NCBI RefSeq assembly: GCF_016902615.1
Contig: NZ_JACJMB010000001.1
Location: 62,001-126,000 of the forward strand
Direction of reading: 5' to 3'
Length of the DNA: 64,000 bases
Source of the DNA: Collinsella tanakaei
GTDB taxonomy: Bacteria > Actinomycetota > Coriobacteriia > Coriobacteriales > Coriobacteriaceae
Both the position numbers and the translations under genes were made by a program. Each line of letters opens with the position of its first letter. Position 1 is the stretch's first letter. Positions 36,038 through 44,358 of this stretch are shown here, piece by piece. The notes beneath the pieces were generated by a model. The model was not told the origin of the DNA. It was given only the letters and a program-made list of their open reading frames with translations, and ran no database searches.

Positions 36038-36508
36038 TTAGCGGCTGCGCGCCTTGAGGGCGCGATCGATCTCGCGCTGCATGTCGCGCTTGGCCATGTC
36101 CTCGCGCTTGTCGTAGAGCTTCTTGCCGCGCCCCAGGCCGAGCGTGAGCTTCACGCGGCCGTTGTCGTCGAAGTACAGCTCGAGCGGCACGAGGGCGTAG
36201 CCGCGGTTACGCAGCTTGGCGTCGAGGTAGTCGATCTGCTTGCGGTGCAGCAGCAGCTTGCGGCGGCGGTCCGGGTCGCGGTTGAAGATGGAGCCGTGGC
36301 TGTAGGGGTGGATGTGCACGCCCACGAGCCAGCACTCTCCCCCGCGGATGAGCGCGAAGGTGTCCGTGATCTGGCAGGCGCGCTCGCGCAGGCTGCGCAC
36401 CTCGGTGCCGGCGAGCACCACGCCGCACTCGAAGGTCTCCTCGATGAAGTACTCGTGACGGGCGGAGCGATTCTTCGCGATGGTCTTGCGCTCCTTACGA
36501 CTCGGCAT
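36038..36508 (-). CDS. smpB: SsrA-binding protein SmpB
   Basis: Binds tmRNA and delivers it to stalled ribosomes. At 156 aa it has the family length and landmarks: IAKNRSARHEYFIEETFECG, VLAGTEVRSLR, LVGVHIHPYSHG, HRKQID and the basic C-terminal tail. Start ATG 36508 follows AGGAGGGGCCCC and overlaps the end of the TPR gene by 14 bp. With rnr two genes upstream it forms the common rescue/decay group. No tmRNA gene is visible nearby. Confidence 0.96.
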   Translation of the reverse strand: MPSRKERKTIAKNRSARHEYFIEETFECGVVLAGTEVRSLRERACQITDTFALIRGGECWLVGVHIHPYSHGSIFNRDPDRRRKLLLHRKQIDYLDAKLRNRGYALVPLELYFDDNGRVKLTLGLGRGKKLYDKREDMAKRDMQREIDRALKARSR

Positions 36509-37409
36509 GGGGCCCCTCCTCCTCGCGCGACGGCGCATCGGCCGGTGCAGAAGAATCCTCCGCACGCTCCTGGGCAAGCTCGGCATCCGACTCGCGGATG
36601 AGCTTGATGAGCGCGCGGCACGCCTCGTCGCCGATAAGGCCGCGGGCGCGCACCGTCAGCTGGGTCGCCTCGTTGCGATCCCCCGCCGCAGCGGCGTCGG
36701 ATGCGCACATGAGCAGGCAGATGGCGATCTCGGCGGACGGGCTCGTCTCGACGCCCTGGGCGGCGAGCTCGGCGAGGGCCTCCTTATCGCTCGCCTCTGC
36801 CGCCTCGGGGCGCTCGCGCACCATGCGGTCCGTGAGCGCCTGGACGCGACGGTCCTCGGGCGCGAGCTTTTCGGCCAGGCGGGCGCAACCGGATGCAGCC
36901 AGGGCATTATGCGCCTCGAGGAAGAAATCGCCCAGGTTCGCATAGGCGCGCGCTGCCATGCGGCCATCGGAGGCGCGCTCAATCACCGAATGGCTGAGTG
37001 CCGCCCACTCCTGCGTGTTGCCGAGCGCACGGTACAGCTCCGCCAGGTCCAGACGGTACGAGCAGTTCATGGGGTTCCAGCGCACCGCCTGCGTCAGGGC
37101 GTTGCGCGCGCTGACGTAATCCTGCGCGCCCACGTAGGCGAAGGCGAGCGCCGCGTACAGGCGGTCGAAGGGAGCGTCCACCTGCACGAGCTCGCGCGGA
37201 TCGCGCTCCACGCGCCGGTACGCCAGGCGCTCGAAGGCATCAGCGAAGCTGAAGAACTGCACCGCATCGGTCGCCTGGCACGATTCGTCGATGTATTCCT
37301 CCGCGAGCTCGACCAGACGCTCGAGCAGGGGCGTGGCGGTCTCAAGGTCGCCCGCCGCCAGATAGCTCTCGGCGTAGGCGATATCGCTTTCGGTAACGGG
37401 TAGCTCCAC
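36495..37409 (-). CDS. TPR-like repeat protein, function unknown
   Basis: Soluble all-helical protein of 304 aa. Repeated helix-turn-helix units of about 34 residues, such as YAALAFAYVGAQDYVSARNA followed by LTQAVRWNP and AYANLGDFFLEAHNALAASG, indicate a tetratricopeptide-like scaffold. The acidic C-terminus (PSREEEGPHAES) is probably disordered. The start is GTG 37409 after GAAGGATTCCC, 30 bp past rnr, and the gene overlaps smpB. A role in the tmRNA/RNase R pathway is suggested only by context. Confidence 0.75.
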   Translation of the reverse strand: MELPVTESDIAYAESYLAAGDLETATPLLERLVELAEEYIDESCQATDAVQFFSFADAFERLAYRRVERDPRELVQVDAPFDRLYAALAFAYVGAQDYVSARNALTQAVRWNPMNCSYRLDLAELYRALGNTQEWAALSHSVIERASDGRMAARAYANLGDFFLEAHNALAASGCARLAEKLAPEDRRVQALTDRMVRERPEAAEASDKEALAELAAQGVETSPSAEIAICLLMCASDAAAAGDRNEATQLTVRARGLIGDEACRALIKLIRESDAELAQERAEDSSAPADAPSREEEGPHAES

Positions 37410-37439
37410 GGGAATCCTTCCAATCAGTCGGCTAGCGTA

Positions 37440-39557
37440 TCAGTGTAGCGCACGGCCCAGGTGAATCAGCTTGAAATCGAGGTGGCCGCGGACCGCGTCG
37501 GTTCCGCTCACCTCCACGATCACCCGGGTACCCAGCGAGATCGTGCGGCCGCTCGAGGCCCCCTGCAGCACATAGAGGTCCTCGTCGAGGTCCCACCACT
37601 CATCCCCGCCGAGCGCCGACAGGCGTACCAGGCCCTCGGCGCCCGTCTCGTCCAGGCGCACGAAAGCGCCCATGGTGTCGATCCACGAGACCGAGCCCGC
37701 AAAGCGCTCCCCTATGCGCTTCGCGTAGTACTGCGCGACCTTGACCTTCTGCGAGGCATGTGCGGCGGCGTCGGCAAGCCGCTCGCGCGTGCTCGCATGC
37801 CGGCAGAGCTGCGGGAGCACATGCGCTAACGAGCTATCGCCCGTCCCCGTGAGGACGGCCGCCCGCTCGCGCGCCGCCGCTGCCCCCAGGCGCTCCCGCG
37901 CCAGGGCGCGTTTGAGCTCACGGTGGACCAGCAGGTCCGGATAGCGCCTGATGGGGCTCGTGAAGTGGCAGTAAGCCGGGGCGCCCAGCGCGAAGTGGCC
38001 GAGGTTGTGCGGACGATAGACCGCGCGCTGCATCGCGCGCAGCAGAAGGGCGTTCACGAGCGGCGCCCAACCGGTCCCCCGGCTCTCCTCGAGCGTCGCC
38101 TCGATGGCAGCGGGATCTGCCGCCCTGATGCCGGCGGCGCGCGCACGGTCGATGGCGCCGATACCGACGAGCGTCTTTGCTGCGGCCGCCAGATCGTCAG
38201 GAGAGGGCGGCTCGTGCACGCGGTAGGCGGCATCCAGTCCCCGGTCGGCAAGCCAGCCCGCCACGCACTCGTTGGCAAGCAGCATCGCCTCCTCCACGAG
38301 CGAGGTCGCGCGCGTGCGCTCGCGGCAGGTGATGCGCTCGGGCAGGCCCGCGGCGTCCAGCAGGCAATGCACCTCCACGGTATCGAAATCGATGGCACCG
38401 CGCGCATGGCGAATCGCCAAGCGCTTCTGAGCGACGGCATCGGCCGCGCGCAGGTAGCCGGCAAGGTCGACATCCATCGTGCACGCACGCTCGAAGGCGG
38501 CCTTCGCCCGGGCGCGCGCTTCGGTGCGCGCCTGGTCCTCAAACCCCTCCGCCGGCTCGCGCAACTCGTCAAGCAGCGTGTCGACGGCCTCGTAATCGAG
38601 CCGAAGGCGCGAGCGGATGACGCTCGGGTAGACCTTGAAGCCCAAAAGACGACCGCGGCGGTCGAGCTCCATATCGACCGTCATCGCAAGCCGGTCCCGA
38701 TCGGGGCGCAGGGAGCACACGTCGCACGAGAGCGCCTCGGGCAGCATCGGCAGCACGCGGTCGGCCAGATACACCGACGTCGAGCGCCGGCGCGCCTCGA
38801 GGTCAAGATCGCTCTCCCACACCACGTAGTGCGAGACATCGGCGATGTGCACGCCCAGCCGCACGCGCCCCTCGCCCAACGGCTCGAGCGAGATGGCGTC
38901 ATCGAAATCGCGCGCATCGATAGGGTCGATCGTCAGCAGGAACCGGTCGCGGATATCGCGGCGCAGCGGGTCCTCGAGCGCAGCGTCCACATCGAGCGTC
39001 GCCGGGGCGGCCTGCTCCACCGCGACGGCAGGATAGCCATCCTCCAGGTCGTAGCGGGCCATGATGCAGCGGATGCCGAGATCGGGGGCGTCCGGGCCGC
39101 CGAGACGCTGCTCGATGGTCGCCACACCCGATTCGTAGCGCGACGGATAGCTCACGATGCGCGCCGAGACGATATCGCCGGCGGACACCCCGGCGTCACG
39201 CGGCGAGGAGTCGGTCGGCAGCACGAAGAAGTCCTGGCGCACCCGCGTGTCGAGCGGGCGCACGACACCGAGCGGCCCCGTCTGGTCGAAGGTGCCCACG
39301 ATCGTGGTGGTCGAGCGCGCAAGCGTACTCTCCACCACGGCGCGCTTGTCTCCACCGGGGCCGCGATGCAGGCTGACCGTCACCGTATCGCCGTTCATCG
39401 CCTCCCGGATGCCGCGCTGCGTGAGCCGGAAGGCGCCCTCAGCGGTCTCGACGAAGGCCCCGGCATCGGTGACACGGACGGTGCCCGCTATACGCGCGGT
39501 CCCCCGCGAGCGCGTCGGCCCTCGACGGCGACCCGCACCTCTTGATTTGCGTCCCAT
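37440..39557 (-). CDS. rnr: Ribonuclease R (RNB-family 3'-5' exoribonuclease)
   Basis: Degrades structured RNA and tmRNA-tagged messages. The 705-aa protein has a basic N-terminus, cold-shock-like domains, then the RNB catalytic core with IDPIDARDFDDAIS (four Mg-binding aspartates) and ADVSHYV. A C-terminal S1 domain follows (about residues 625-700). Start ATG 39557 follows GGGAAGGGAGGCGTC. Co-transcribed with the TPR gene and smpB. RNase II is less likely given the partner gene and the basic extensions. Confidence 0.93.
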   Translation of the reverse strand: MGRKSRGAGRRRGPTRSRGTARIAGTVRVTDAGAFVETAEGAFRLTQRGIREAMNGDTVTVSLHRGPGGDKRAVVESTLARSTTTIVGTFDQTGPLGVVRPLDTRVRQDFFVLPTDSSPRDAGVSAGDIVSARIVSYPSRYESGVATIEQRLGGPDAPDLGIRCIMARYDLEDGYPAVAVEQAAPATLDVDAALEDPLRRDIRDRFLLTIDPIDARDFDDAISLEPLGEGRVRLGVHIADVSHYVVWESDLDLEARRRSTSVYLADRVLPMLPEALSCDVCSLRPDRDRLAMTVDMELDRRGRLLGFKVYPSVIRSRLRLDYEAVDTLLDELREPAEGFEDQARTEARARAKAAFERACTMDVDLAGYLRAADAVAQKRLAIRHARGAIDFDTVEVHCLLDAAGLPERITCRERTRATSLVEEAMLLANECVAGWLADRGLDAAYRVHEPPSPDDLAAAAKTLVGIGAIDRARAAGIRAADPAAIEATLEESRGTGWAPLVNALLLRAMQRAVYRPHNLGHFALGAPAYCHFTSPIRRYPDLLVHRELKRALARERLGAAAARERAAVLTGTGDSSLAHVLPQLCRHASTRERLADAAAHASQKVKVAQYYAKRIGERFAGSVSWIDTMGAFVRLDETGAEGLVRLSALGGDEWWDLDEDLYVLQGASSGRTISLGTRVIVEVSGTDAVRGHLDFKLIHLGRALH

Positions 39558-39632
39558 GACGCCTCCCTTCCCTCTCTGTCAGTCTGTCGTATACCCATCC
39601 GGACGATTGCCGCCGCGAAGGGCCGAAATGCA

Positions 39633-39659
39633 ATCGGGCCGCCTTGCGGGCGGCCCGAT
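39633..39659 (-). terminator. Hairpin between ftsX and rnr
   Basis: Perfect 11-bp stem ATCGGGCCGCC / GGCGGCCCGAT with a 5-nt loop, 40 bp past ftsX. The T content after it (TTGCATTT) is weak, so termination may be partial. Confidence 0.6.
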
Positions 39660-39698
39660 CATGCAAGCAAGCTGTCAAGTGTGCGTTCTGCGCGCGGC

Positions 39699-40646
39699 CT
39701 ACACCTTGAGGTAGCGCCCCATGGCGATAGCCGAGCCGAACAGGCCGATAACGACGCCCACGATAACGAGGGCGGCGTAGGTCATAAGGTACATCTCCAT
39801 CGGGATGTTGAAGGAGATGAAGTTGATCGCGCGCTGCAGCGCGGGCATGCCGAGGTTGCGGATGAGCTCCAGCGCACCGATGGTGAGCAGCGATCCGAGC
39901 AGAGCTTGGATGACGCCCTCGGTAATGAACGGCCCGCGGATGAAGCTGTTCGAGGCGCCCACGAGGCGCATGATGCCGATCTCGCGACGGCGCGCGGTGA
40001 TGGACAGGCGAATCGTGTTGTTGATGAAGATGAACGCGATGAACGTGAGGAGGGCGACGAGCACGACCGCGGCGATACGGATGTAGGCGGTCACCTCGAA
40101 CAGGCGCCCGACCTCCTCGCGGCCGTACAGGACGCTCGCGTTCACATCGGCATCAACGTCGTCGACGTCTGGGTCGTCATCGTCGACGATCTGACGGAAA
40201 TCGGGATCCTCCTTGATGCGCTCAGCGGTGGCCTCGACCTTGGAGGGATCGTCCATCTCGATCACGAACGAACGCGGAAGCGGGTTCTCGCCATCGAGCG
40301 CGGCGAGCGTCGCGTCGGCGTTGTTGGAGATGTTGCCCGTGTAGTCGGCGAGCGCATCTTCCTTCGTCTTGAACGTGACGGAGGCGACGTTGTCCCAGCC
40401 CTCGATCTTGTCCTGGAACGCCTCGATGGCCTCGTCGGAGGCATCATCGGAAATGAACGCGTTGATGGTCACCTGCTGCTCGACCGTGCCGATCACGGCG
40501 TTGACCATCGCCGAGCCCAGAATGAACAGGCCGATGATGAACAGCGACAGGAAGATCGTGATGACCGCACCGATCGAGGTGCCGAGGTTGCGGAAGAAAT
40601 GGCTGCCCGCCTCGCGCAGCGAATACCCGAAATTGCTAGGCACCAT
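39699..40646 (-). CDS. ftsX: Cell division protein FtsX
   Basis: Membrane subunit of the FtsEX complex that activates peptidoglycan hydrolases during division. Of 315 aa, one helix lies near the N-terminus (about 23-48), followed by a large extracytoplasmic loop (about 50-190). The loop contains an acidic stretch DDDDPDVDDVDADV. Three helices end the protein. Start ATG 40646 overlaps the ftsE stop by 11 bp. Confidence 0.95.
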   Translation of the reverse strand: MVPSNFGYSLREAGSHFFRNLGTSIGAVITIFLSLFIIGLFILGSAMVNAVIGTVEQQVTINAFISDDASDEAIEAFQDKIEGWDNVASVTFKTKEDALADYTGNISNNADATLAALDGENPLPRSFVIEMDDPSKVEATAERIKEDPDFRQIVDDDDPDVDDVDADVNASVLYGREEVGRLFEVTAYIRIAAVVLVALLTFIAFIFINNTIRLSITARRREIGIMRLVGASNSFIRGPFITEGVIQALLGSLLTIGALELIRNLGMPALQRAINFISFNIPMEMYLMTYAALVIVGVVIGLFGSAIAMGRYLKV

Positions 40647-41811
40647 AGTTACCGTAGCCTCCCCTCTCCTGGTCGCGAACGATATGGCCCGCCTCGAGCG
40701 CGATGACGCGACGATGCATGGAGTCGACCATCTCGCGGTCGTGCGTGGCGACGATCACGGTCGTGCCGGTACGGTTGATGCGCTCGAGCAGCTTCATGAT
40801 GCCGAGCGAGATGGCCGGGTCGAGATTGCCCGTCGGCTCGTCGCAGATGAGCAGCGGCGGACGGTTGACCATGGCGCGAGCGACGGCGACGCGCTGCTGC
40901 TCGCCACCGGAAAGCTGATCGGGCATGGAGTCCATCTGGTCCGCCAGGCCGACGAGGCGCAGAACCTCGGGCACCTGGCTGCGGATGACGGCCTTCGGCT
41001 TGCCGATGCACTCGAGCGCGAACGCGACGTTCTCATAAGCGGTCTTGTTCGGCAGCAGGCGGAAATCCTGGAACACCGCGCCGATCTGGCGGCGCAAAAA
41101 CGGGACCTTGCGGTTCTTGATGCGCATGAGATCCTGCCCGGCGACGAGGATGCGACCGCTCGTGGGCTTGACGTCGCGGATCATCGTGGAAAGCAGCGTC
41201 GTCTTGCCGGAACCCGAATGACCGACGAGGAACACGAACTCACCCGGATAGATCTCCAGGTTGATGTCATCGAGCGCGGGCTTGTTCGGCTGCGCCGGAT
41301 AGATCTTGGTCACATGCTCCATGAGGATGACGGGCTCGACGCCCGCATCGCGAGCCATCTGCTTGCGCGACTCCTGAACCGGTGCGAACACCGAGGTGAA
41401 ATCGGGACTCGCGAGCGCGGCGTCAACGTCGGCGATCTGACGCTGCTCGGAAGCGTCGATAGCCGCCTCGACGGGACCCGCTTGGGTGCGGAAGCCCGCA
41501 TCGATCGGCGCATCAGCCGGCGAGGGCACGCTGATGGGATGCCCGACGGGCGCCGGAAGATCAGCGGGCATGGGGGCGGGTGCCACACCGGACGCCGCTG
41601 GAGCCGACACGGCAGGGGCTGCCTGCTGGGGCATCGAATCAATCGGATCTGTTGCAGGAGATGGCGCCGCTGACGCTTCAGCGGCGGGCACCGCAGCGTC
41701 GCTCGGGGCGACGTCAGGCGCAGGTGCCGAGCTGGCGGAATCCATCTGGTCCGCTGCAGCCGCCTGGGGGGCGGCCTGCTCGCCTGCGGGCTTACGGAAG
41801 TGGTTACCCAC
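40636..41811 (-). CDS. ftsE: Cell division ATP-binding protein FtsE with long N-terminal extension
   Basis: ABC ATPase of the FtsEX division complex. The 391-aa protein is far longer than the usual 220-230 residues. The ATPase domain starts near residue 168 (VILMEHVTKIYP), with Walker A Lys203 in VGHSGSGKTT, signature LSGGEQQRVA, Walker B LLICDEPTGNLD and the H-loop ATHDREM. Residues 1-165 are alanine/proline-rich and probably disordered. The start is GTG 41811, well supported by AGAAGGAGCTTCTA. Overlaps ftsX by 11 bp. Confidence 0.93.
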   Translation of the reverse strand: MGNHFRKPAGEQAAPQAAAADQMDSASSAPAPDVAPSDAAVPAAEASAAPSPATDPIDSMPQQAAPAVSAPAASGVAPAPMPADLPAPVGHPISVPSPADAPIDAGFRTQAGPVEAAIDASEQRQIADVDAALASPDFTSVFAPVQESRKQMARDAGVEPVILMEHVTKIYPAQPNKPALDDINLEIYPGEFVFLVGHSGSGKTTLLSTMIRDVKPTSGRILVAGQDLMRIKNRKVPFLRRQIGAVFQDFRLLPNKTAYENVAFALECIGKPKAVIRSQVPEVLRLVGLADQMDSMPDQLSGGEQQRVAVARAMVNRPPLLICDEPTGNLDPAISLGIMKLLERINRTGTTVIVATHDREMVDSMHRRVIALEAGHIVRDQERGGYGNYGA

Positions 41812-41921
41812 TAGAAGCTCCTTCTGTCGTGCGTTTGATCTACATATTCGGCTACGTATTCTATCAGCCGGAGCCGATGTGCACAGAGAATGCACGGGAT
41901 TCAAACCCAGCTCAACACGAA

Positions 41922-41943
41922 GAGGGCGCCCGAAGACACCCCC
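41922..41943 (-). terminator. UUCG-capped terminator of the peptide cassette
   Basis: On the minus strand a 9-bp stem GGGGGTGTC / GGCGCCCTC (three G-U pairs) closes a TTCG tetraloop, followed by TCTTCG. It starts 25 bp past the HTH gene. Confidence 0.6.
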
Positions 41944-41968
41944 TTCTGTAAGCAGGCTGATTGAACGG

Positions 41969-42214
41969 CTACTCCTCAGGCAGCTTTCCGAAGGCCGCCT
42001 CGTATTCGTCGTCATCCATCCAGTCGATGATATCGCCCGGCTTGCAGTGAAGCGCCTCGCACATGGCGGTGAGCGTCGAGAAGCGAATGCCCTTCAGGCG
42101 CCCCGTCTTGATACGGGAGACGTTGACCGGGGAGATGCCAATCTTCTCGGCAAGCTCGAGCGAAGTCATCTTGCGGTCCGCCATAACGCGGTCGAGTCGC
42201 ATCACAATGGGCAT
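41969..42214 (-). CDS. Small Cro/C1-type HTH regulator
   Basis: DNA-binding protein of 81 aa. The HTH is SLELAEKIGISPVNVSRIKTG, and the following LTAMCEALHCKPGDIIDW matches the short YozG-type XRE subfamily usually paired with DUF2975 membrane proteins. The acidic tail ends EEYEAAFGKLPEE-like. I choose ATG 42214 because AGGTG lies 6 bp upstream; GTG 42223 and ATG 42220 are alternatives. It lies 9 bp after the DUF2975 gene, last in a four-gene set with a radical SAM enzyme. Candidate ligand site: the inverted repeat at 44157-44175. Confidence 0.88.
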   Translation of the reverse strand: MPIVMRLDRVMADRKMTSLELAEKIGISPVNVSRIKTGRLKGIRFSTLTAMCEALHCKPGDIIDWMDDDEYEAAFGKLPEE

Positions 42215-42223
42215 ATGCATCAC

Positions 42224-42769
42224 CTACAGAATGCCGTTTGAGTCTTCTTGCAGGATTCTACCGTACTCGAAAGCACCAGCAAGTGCAAAAAACGTCACAG
42301 AAAGCATAAGAGATGCTAAATCCAATTCGGGCATGACAGCCGTTGCCATCATGGCGGCACCGGGGATCGCCGGCGGGCTGAAGGTGGGCATGAGCAGTCC
42401 GAAGAGCGTGCCCGCAGCGTTCAGGGCGCCGAGCGCGACAAGGCGCGTCGTCTGCGGCACGGAAAAGAACTCCGCGCGCCGCCCGACGGCAAGCACAAAC
42501 GACAGGAAGACGGACAGGGACACGGCGTCGCAGGCGATGTTGAGAATGCTGATGAACATATAGCGCTGCTCCACCGCAGAGGTGCCACCGCCGACCAGCT
42601 CAGGCACGATCGCGGCAAGCACCCAAGCGTTCGCCGCGATGCCGACTCCGAGCATGGCGCACATGATGTAGAGCATACCTACCAACAGGAACCGACGGGA
42701 AGCTTTCGGAGGGTTTCCACCCGACCGGTCATCGCACAGCTGGACGCCGCGCAATGTTTTGGAGACCAT
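42224..42769 (-). CDS. DUF2975-family membrane protein
   Basis: Protein of 181 aa with four hydrophobic helices (about residues 27-52, 70-92, 105-128, 150-170). The layout and the downstream YozG-like HTH gene match the widespread DUF2975/HTH pair whose function is unknown. Start ATG 42769 follows AAAGGAGCGAAGCT. It lies 29 bp after the 25-aa ORF. In this cassette it could be an exporter, a receptor or an immunity factor for the modified peptide; none of these is shown by sequence. Confidence 0.75.
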   Translation of the reverse strand: MVSKTLRGVQLCDDRSGGNPPKASRRFLLVGMLYIMCAMLGVGIAANAWVLAAIVPELVGGGTSAVEQRYMFISILNIACDAVSLSVFLSFVLAVGRRAEFFSVPQTTRLVALGALNAAGTLFGLLMPTFSPPAIPGAAMMATAVMPELDLASLMLSVTFFALAGAFEYGRILQEDSNGIL

Positions 42770-42798
42770 AGCTTCGCTCCTTTACAGAAGATGGGGCA

Positions 42799-42876
42799 TT
42801 ACATGCCGACGCGCACACCGAAAATGATGACGCACTGGGAATCGAGGGATTGATCGTTATCGATGGTGAACAACAT
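42799..42876 (-). CDS. 25-residue ORF, candidate RiPP precursor peptide
   Basis: Encodes a 25-aa peptide beginning MLFTIDNDQSLDSQC and ending in a hydrophobic VIIFGVRVGM. The N-terminal half is acidic and leader-like; the C-terminal half is core-like, with one Cys at position 15. The ribosome site AAAGGAG lies inside the end of the radical SAM gene, and the ATG comes 2 bp after its TAG, giving tight translational coupling. No homology is recognised; a chance ORF is possible, but start signal, position and operon context all argue that it is translated. Confidence 0.6.
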   Translation of the reverse strand: MLFTIDNDQSLDSQCVIIFGVRVGM

Positions 42877-42878
42877 GG

Positions 42879-44108
42879 CTACGCACTCCTTTGAAATCTG
42901 GATGTCATATCGTCGATGGCCGCCTCGAGCGCTCGATTGTAGTAATTGCAGAACGGGTCGCGTCCGGCAAGAGACCCGGACGCCCGGTAAGCGCGTGCTC
43001 GACAACCACCTCCACACAGGTAGCGCTTACCACAGGAAGAGCAGGTATCGATAGCGTCGACCGTTGGAAGATCGAACGCGCGAAGCGCTTCTCGAATGCT
43101 CGCCGCCCCATCGGTGAAGGCGCAGCCGAGCGCATACGGGGAATCGTGCAGCATATGGCAGGGGTAGACGGTGCCGTCTGCAGCAACGCTTACCCCCGCG
43201 CGGCCGGCGCCGCAGCGGGCTCGGGCAGCCAGCTGGTGAGCAGATGCGGCCCATCCCGCATCATCATCAATCGTTGCGCCGCATGACACCATGAGCTCTG
43301 CCAAGCGTGCGCAGGACACCTCATCGCACATAAGCCCTCCGAGACGCGCGGGCGAACCGGAAAGAAGGCTGAAGCCCACAGCAGCACCTAGGCGTTGCCC
43401 CAGCTCGAGATAGGCAGGGATATCCTCAATGTTGCGCGCGTGTATCGTCGGCAAAATCTGGACCGCAAACCCCGCGGCGCGGATGTCCCCCACCGCATGC
43501 ACGAGCCGATCGAACAGCTGGACGCCGCGCACATGGGCCGGCGCATCGGCGGCGGTGCCGTCAAATGAAACCGAGATGACCTCAACAAGCCCCTTGAGAC
43601 CTGCCAAGCGCGCAGGAGTCACCAGTGTGCCGTTCGTGAGCACGCTGATATGGCGGATACCCGCCGTCCTGGCATCTGCCAAGATGGGTGCTAAATCATC
43701 GCGGGCAAACGGCTCTCCGCCGGAGACAACCAATCGCTCGACACCAAGCTCCACAAGCACGCGAGCTGCGTGCGCCAAGTCATCAAGTTCAGGATCGGGC
43801 GCGCAATTCCTGCCAGCATCTTCCGAGTAGCAGCCCGCACACGATAGGTTGCAGCGATTTGTCACATGCAGGTACGCCAGATGAGGACGGCTGGAACGCG
43901 CAGGCGAGCAGAACCCGTGGTCGCGCAGATACTCTACGAGCTGCTCGCATGATACGGGCGTCTCAGACGCGTCGACATCGCGGCGCATCATGGCGCGCAC
44001 CAGGTCCGCACCTTCGTCTGTCAGCCCCACGAGGGCGCCTGTCTCGAGATTACCGATCACCGGGATGCCACCCATATCGAACAGCACCGCATGTTCCGCC
44101 AACCGCAT
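42879..44108 (-). CDS. Radical SAM/SPASM peptide maturase with PqqD-like N-terminus
   Basis: Enzyme of 409 aa. The first 60 residues (VIGNLETGALVGLTDEGADL) resemble PqqD-type RiPP recognition elements, which bind precursor leaders. The radical SAM core has C86-x3-C90-x2-C93 in NRCNLSCAGCYSEDA and the SAM-binding GGEP at 130-133. The C-terminal SPASM domain supplies Cys299, Cys317, Cys356, Cys359, Cys365, Cys369 and Cys387 for auxiliary Fe-S clusters. Such proteins form thioether or C-C crosslinks in short peptides. ATG 44108 has GGGGGCG upstream. It heads an operon with a 25-aa ORF, DUF2975 and HTH genes. An anaerobic sulfatase-maturase or PqqE-like role is less likely here. Confidence 0.88.
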   Translation of the reverse strand: MRLAEHAVLFDMGGIPVIGNLETGALVGLTDEGADLVRAMMRRDVDASETPVSCEQLVEYLRDHGFCSPARSSRPHLAYLHVTNRCNLSCAGCYSEDAGRNCAPDPELDDLAHAARVLVELGVERLVVSGGEPFARDDLAPILADARTAGIRHISVLTNGTLVTPARLAGLKGLVEVISVSFDGTAADAPAHVRGVQLFDRLVHAVGDIRAAGFAVQILPTIHARNIEDIPAYLELGQRLGAAVGFSLLSGSPARLGGLMCDEVSCARLAELMVSCGATIDDDAGWAASAHQLAARARCGAGRAGVSVAADGTVYPCHMLHDSPYALGCAFTDGAASIREALRAFDLPTVDAIDTCSSCGKRYLCGGGCRARAYRASGSLAGRDPFCNYYNRALEAAIDDMTSRFQRSA

Positions 44109-44156
44109 AGCGTCGCCCCCGATCCCTGCTGGACGCCTGCATCATAAACATAGCTG

Positions 44157-44175
44157 ATATTGTGTGATTCAATAT
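44157..44175. promoter_or_regulatory. Inverted repeat in the promoter of the radical SAM operon
   Basis: ATATTG-N7-CAATAT, perfect 6-bp arms, 49 bp before the maturase start. It lies in an AT-rich tract (44140-44190) in otherwise GC-rich DNA, with TATGTT and TTTATG hexamers just downstream on the minus strand. Size fits a Cro/C1-type dimer. Confidence 0.55.
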
Positions 44176-44274
44176 GTTTTATATGATTCCTATGGTTTAC
44201 CAGGCACTGCGAGCGGCGGGTTTCAGTCGTTAAGTGGTTAACATCTTGAGAGAAACAACGCATCACGATATATA

Positions 44275-44311
44275 AAGGCCGTGCCACGGGATATCCCCAT
44301 GGCACGGCCTT
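44275..44311 (-). terminator. Terminator of the anchored-protein gene
   Basis: Perfect 12-bp stem AAGGCCGTGCCA / TGGCACGGCCTT with a 13-nt loop, followed on the minus strand by TATATATCG. It starts 48 bp past the 44359 gene. Confidence 0.72.
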
Positions 44312-44358
44312 CTCATGAGCCACGTGCCCGGTCACCATCCATGGGCCGGAAGACCCGT

